8,933 bases of DNA, from positions 1 to 8,933 of the forward strand of contig JAFADX010000027.1 of the NCBI GenBank assembly GCA_023424475.1, given 5' to 3'. The translations under genes and the position numbers were made by a program. The notes under the pieces were generated by a model. It ran no database searches. It was given only the letters and a program-made list of their open reading frames with translations, and was not told the origin of the DNA. Positions 6,630 to 8,933 of this stretch are shown piece after piece (the first letter of the stretch is position 1; every line of letters starts with the position of its first letter). Origin of the DNA: Pseudomonadota bacterium (GTDB lineage: Bacteria > Pseudomonadota > Alphaproteobacteria > Acetobacterales > Acetobacteraceae).

Positions 6630-6650
6630 GTCAACCGGCAGTCGAGGCGC

Positions 6651-7610
6651 CTATCGCGAACAGGCCGCGCCGCCCAGCACGCAGAACCTCGCGCAATGAG
6701 GATGGTTCAAGGCCACGGGCCGGGCCGCCTCCGCCAGCGTGGCGCCCAGTTCGAAGTCCGGTTCATGGGCGAGCAGCGTACAGGCCAGCACGACGGGCGC
6801 GGCCGCGCCGCGTCGCTTCACCACCATGCGGGCCGAGGCGCACATCATGCTGTCCGGGGACTTGTTCAGGATCCCCCAGCAGGCTTCGGTGATCTCGGGC
6901 ACGTCCGCCCGGGCATCCATCTCCGGGAAAAGCATCAGCGCCACGGGATCGGATGCATCGACCGGCAGGTCGTGGGCAGCGAAGAGGTCCGCAAATCCCC
7001 GGCGCATCACCGGCTCCTCCTCGGTGCCGAAGCCCGCGCGGCCGGCGACGTGGATGCGGAAGCCGTGGCGCGCCAGCCAGGACAGCCCCGCCAGGGTCTT
7101 CGCGAAGGCACCCTCGCCGCGCTCGAGGTCGTGCAGCATCTCCTCGAAATGGTCGAGGGAGACGCGGATGGTCAGGCGATCGCCGAATTCCGCCTGCACC
7201 GCGAGCAGCGCCTCGGCGTGGTTCATCATCGGCTTCATCGCATTGGTCAGGACGAGGGCGCGCAGGCCGCGATCCAGGGTGTCCCGCAGCATCGCGGGCA
7301 GGTCGCGATTGAGGAATGGCTCGCCGCCGGTGAAGCCTACCTCCTCGAGCGGCGCACCGACGGCAGCGGCCTCGTCGAGGCAGGCCGCGACCTCGGCGGC
7401 CGAAATGTAGGCAAGGGCGTCGTTGCGCGGGCTGCTTTCGATGTAGCAGTTGCGGCAGGCGATGTTGCAGAGCGTGCCGGTATTGACCCAAAGCGTGCGC
7501 AGGCCGGTGAACGCGACGACGGCGCGACGCTCCCCCTTCGCGGTGACGGCGGGATCCCGGAACTTGGCGGGGTCGAGGGGTCTCGCGGTAGTTGCCGGCA
7601 GGGAGGTCAT
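6651..7610 (-). CDS. Radical SAM protein with cysteine-rich C-terminus, substrate unknown
   Basis: This is a 319-residue radical SAM enzyme. The signature CNIACRNC (C48-x3-C52-x2-C55) binds the [4Fe-4S] cluster that cleaves S-adenosylmethionine, and GFTGGEP (92-98) is the SAM-contacting 'GGEP' motif. 'VLTNAMKPMM' and 'IRVSLDHFEEMLHD' fit later strands of the barrel. The C-terminal third has six more cysteines (C244, C257, C277, C306, C310, C317), with 'HCARFCVLGGAACSR' at the very end. This resembles SPASM/twitch-like regions that carry auxiliary Fe-S clusters. That suggests a peptide- or small-molecule-modifying enzyme, but I see no precursor peptide gene nearby and cannot name a substrate. 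The start at 7610 (MTSLPATT) gives a short lead to the barrel; a 34-codon upstream extension is open but reads like intergenic DNA. No strong Shine-Dalgarno sequence is visible. It is divergent from hsp20. Confidence 0.9.
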   Translation of the reverse strand: MTSLPATTARPLDPAKFRDPAVTAKGERRAVVAFTGLRTLWVNTGTLCNIACRNCYIESSPRNDALAYISAAEVAACLDEAAAVGAPLEEVGFTGGEPFLNRDLPAMLRDTLDRGLRALVLTNAMKPMMNHAEALLAVQAEFGDRLTIRVSLDHFEEMLHDLERGEGAFAKTLAGLSWLARHGFRIHVAGRAGFGTEEEPVMRRGFADLFAAHDLPVDASDPVALMLFPEMDARADVPEITEACWGILNKSPDSMMCASARMVVKRRGAAAPVVLACTLLAHEPDFELGATLAEAARPVALNHPHCARFCVLGGAACSR

Positions 7611-7681
7611 GCGCCGCGTCCGCGCAGGATTGATCCAGGACAATGCACCGGCGGATCGCAATGACCAGTCTGCGGCCGTCC

Positions 7682-7710
7682 GGCCTGTCCGGGCGACCGC
7701 CCGCCAGGCC
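7682..7710 (+). promoter_or_regulatory. Strong hairpin in the hsp20 leader
   Basis: GGCCTG (7682-7687) pairs with CAGGCC (7705-7710), and CGGGC (7690-7694) with GCCCG (7699-7703) around the loop GACC. Only a 2x1 internal loop (TC against C) separates the stems, giving 11 G/C-rich pairs. It ends seven bases before the hsp20 Shine-Dalgarno sequence. It may insulate the message or be part of an RNA switch, since its right arm overlaps a second possible helix (7707-7712 with 7734-7739). It does not look like a ROSE or fourU thermometer, and no CIRCE inverted repeat or convincing RpoH promoter is visible in the 123-bp intergenic region. Confidence 0.45.
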
Positions 7711-7717
7711 ATCGCGC

Positions 7718-7725
7718 AAGGAGGG
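7718..7725 (+). promoter_or_regulatory. Strong Shine-Dalgarno sequence of hsp20
   Basis: AAGGAGGG is the best ribosome binding site in the window, with eight bases between it and ATG 7734. Two nearer ATGs (7726, 7729) are out of frame, which fixes 7734 as the start. It contrasts with the weak or absent sites of purL, grxD and the radical SAM gene, as expected for a protein made quickly and in bulk. Confidence 0.8.
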
Positions 7726-7733
7726 ATGATGTC

Positions 7734-8210
7734 ATGGCCACACGGCTTCCCACGTCCGGACCGAACGCCTCACCGGACTTCTTCGGTACGTTACAGCGCG
7801 AAGTGAACCGGGTCTTCGACCAGATGTTCGGCGCCGGCGGCCCCGGGGTTACGGGCACCTTCGCGCCGTCGCTCGAAATGAAGGAAACCGAAACGGGCAT
7901 GGTCGTCACCGCCGAACTCCCGGGCCTCGAGGAGAAGGATGTCGATCTTTCCCTCGATGGCAACGTGCTGACGATCTCGGGCGAGAAGCGCCGGGAGACC
8001 TCCGAGGACAAGGGCGGCGTCCATATCTCGGAACGCAGCTACGGGTCCTTCCGGCGCACCGTGCGCCTGCCCTGGGCGGCCGACGCCTCCCAGGCGAACG
8101 CAAGCTTCGACAAGGGCGTACTGACCGTGACGCTGCCCCGGCCGCCGGAGGCGAAGCCCGCGGCGAACCGCATCCCGATCGGCAGCGCGCAGCCTCCCGC
8201 CGCCACCTGA
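7734..8210 (+). CDS. Small heat shock protein, Hsp20/alpha-crystallin family
   Basis: This is a 158-residue ATP-independent holdase chaperone of the cytosol, which forms oligomers and keeps unfolding proteins soluble. The alpha-crystallin domain spans about residues 45-137: 'PSLEMKETETGMVVTAELPG' (45-64), 'NVLTISGEKR' (77-86), 'RSYGSFRRTVRLP' (101-113), and the family's A-x-x-x-n-G-V-L-T-V motif as 'ASFDKGVLTVTLPR' (123-136). The C-terminal I-x-I motif that docks neighbouring dimers is present as IPI (147-149). The N-terminal arm has 'DFFGTLQREVNRVFDQMFG', common in bacterial class A proteins. It is transcribed away from the radical SAM gene and ends seven bases before the end of convergent cydC. 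Regulation by heat is expected of the family, but no specific heat-shock promoter could be read here. Confidence 0.96.
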   Translation: MATRLPTSGPNASPDFFGTLQREVNRVFDQMFGAGGPGVTGTFAPSLEMKETETGMVVTAELPGLEEKDVDLSLDGNVLTISGEKRRETSEDKGGVHISERSYGSFRRTVRLPWAADASQANASFDKGVLTVTLPRPPEAKPAANRIPIGSAQPPAAT

Positions 8211-8217
8211 CGGGCAT

Positions 8218-8933
8218 TCAGCCGGTGGCCGGGATCGCTCGGCCGCCGGCCAGCCGGAGGATGCGGGTGGGGCGCTCGACACCGATCAGGTGGTGGAGGA
8301 TGAGGATGACGCTCCGCCCTGCCGTTGCCTCGTCCAGGGTCTGCAGGAAGGCGCGCTCCGTGTCGGCGTCGAGGCCGGCGGCCGGTTCGTCGAGGATGAG
8401 GACCGACGCCGGCGAGAGGAGCGCACGGGCAAGCGCCAGGCGCCGTGCCTGACCGCCGGAGAATCTGGTGCCGCCCTCGCCGCACAGGGTTTCGAGTCCG
8501 TCCGGCAGAGTGCGGACGACATCGCCGATCTGGGCGCGGTCGAGGGCGCGCCAGAGGTCGGCCTCCGGGGCCTCCGGCGCGGCGAGGCGCAGGTTGGCGG
8601 CGATGGTGTCGTCGAAGAGGCGCGCATCCTGGGTCAGCCAGGTGATGCGGCGGCGAACCTCTGCAGCCGGCAGCGCGGCAATGTCCACGCCGCCGAGGGT
8701 GATCCGGCCGGCCTGCGGCGCGGCGAGCTTCAGCAGCAGGGCGGCCAGGGTGGACTTGCCGGTGCCGGACGGCCCCAGCAGGGCGATCCGCGCGCCTTCG
8801 GGCACCTCGAGATCGAGATCGTGGAACACCGGCGCGCGATCCTCGGCCCATGCGAAGCGCACGCCCGCGACCTTGAGGGCGTGACCCGACGGAGGCACGG
8901 CGGGCGCGACCGGGTCGGGCACCGGCTCGGGCG
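8218..8933 (-). CDS. cydC: CydC-like ABC exporter subunit, nucleotide-binding part (truncated by window edge)
   Basis: The frame is open through the right edge, so this is the C-terminal part of a longer gene; a GTG at 8922 is not a likely true start. The fragment opens with a Pro-rich linker (PEPVPDPVAPAVPP), as between a membrane domain and an ATPase domain. The ATPase is complete (numbered within the fragment): Walker A GPSGTGKST (53-61), Q-loop Gln 101 in 'WLTQDARLFDDT', signature FSGGQARRLALARALL (157-172), Walker B VLILDEP (177-183), D-loop AGLDAD, and an H-loop in ILHH. The 'SGGQ.RRLALARALL' signature and 'LILDEPAAGLDADTE' resemble CydC, half of the CydDC exporter of glutathione/cysteine needed for cytochrome bd and periplasmic c-type cytochrome assembly. 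Other TMD-NBD exporters cannot be ruled out without the membrane part. cydD would be expected beyond the right edge. Confidence 0.8.
   Translation of the reverse strand, partial: PEPVPDPVAPAVPPSGHALKVAGVRFAWAEDRAPVFHDLDLEVPEGARIALLGPSGTGKSTLAALLLKLAAPQAGRITLGGVDIAALPAAEVRRRITWLTQDARLFDDTIAANLRLAAPEAPEADLWRALDRAQIGDVVRTLPDGLETLCGEGGTRFSGGQARRLALARALLSPASVLILDEPAAGLDADTERAFLQTLDEATAGRSVILILHHLIGVERPTRILRLAGGRAIPATG
8221..8250 (+). terminator. Probable hsp20 terminator hairpin inside the cydC 3' end
   Basis: GCCGG-T-GGCCG (8221-8231) faces CGGCC-G-CCGGC (8240-8250) around an 8-base loop. In the + strand RNA the central T/G is a permitted U-G pair, giving an 11-bp stem; in the minus strand RNA it is an A-C mismatch. 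It starts ten bases after the hsp20 stop, but overlaps the last codons of cydC. No T run follows. Confidence 0.45.

Noticed and set aside
7611..7712. 34-codon N-terminal extension of the radical SAM gene
   Set aside because: It reads as non-conserved Arg/Ala/Trp sequence and would take up most of the hsp20 upstream region. The start at 7610 gives a normal length.
7611..7733. CIRCE or ROSE element for hsp20
   Set aside because: No TTAGCACTC-type inverted repeat and no pyrimidine-rich anti-Shine-Dalgarno strand of the ROSE kind could be found.

Overview
The window is a GC-rich chromosomal segment with heavy C/G bias at third codon positions. The purL-bolA-grxD order, the alphaproteobacterial style of the BolA and GrxD sequences, and a CydC-type exporter subunit all suggest an alphaproteobacterium. 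Rhodospirillales/Acetobacteraceae is my best guess, but this is inferred from gene content and style, not from a marker gene. Nearly all of the window is ordinary housekeeping sequence. I see no phage, CRISPR array, intact insertion sequence, tRNA or rRNA.

Layout. Positions 1-186 hold no confident gene, but contain a conspicuously AT-rich patch (about 155-195). A 191-codon gene (187-762, +) follows; its N-terminal half looks like the helix-turn-helix domain of IS5-type transposases, with no catalytic domain behind it. Next is a rightward cluster: purL (820-3042), bolA (3042-3275, overlapping purL by one base) and the monothiol glutaredoxin grxD (3288-3626). GrxD and BolA are well-known partners in [2Fe-2S] cluster handling. 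The cluster ends in two strong hairpins (3636-3727) facing a convergent leftward cluster.

The leftward cluster, in transcription order, is a radical SAM protein of unknown substrate (7610-6651), a small OmpA-domain lipoprotein (6576-6196), recQ (6196-4397, overlapping the lipoprotein gene by one base) and a secreted protein of unknown function (4331-3762). A hairpin between the radical SAM gene and the lipoprotein gene may split this into two units.

To the right, hsp20 (7734-8210, +) is divergent from the radical SAM gene across a 123-bp region that contains a strong hairpin just before the hsp20 ribosome binding site. hsp20 converges, with a 7-bp gap, on the 3' end of a cydC-type ABC transporter gene that runs off the right edge. 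A hairpin inside the last codons of cydC is better paired in the hsp20 RNA and may terminate it.

The items most worth a second look are the transposase-derived protein beside purL, the alternative RNA pairings around the hsp20 start codon, the radical SAM protein with six C-terminal cysteines, and the unnamed secreted protein downstream of recQ. I did not find a convincing new multi-gene system.
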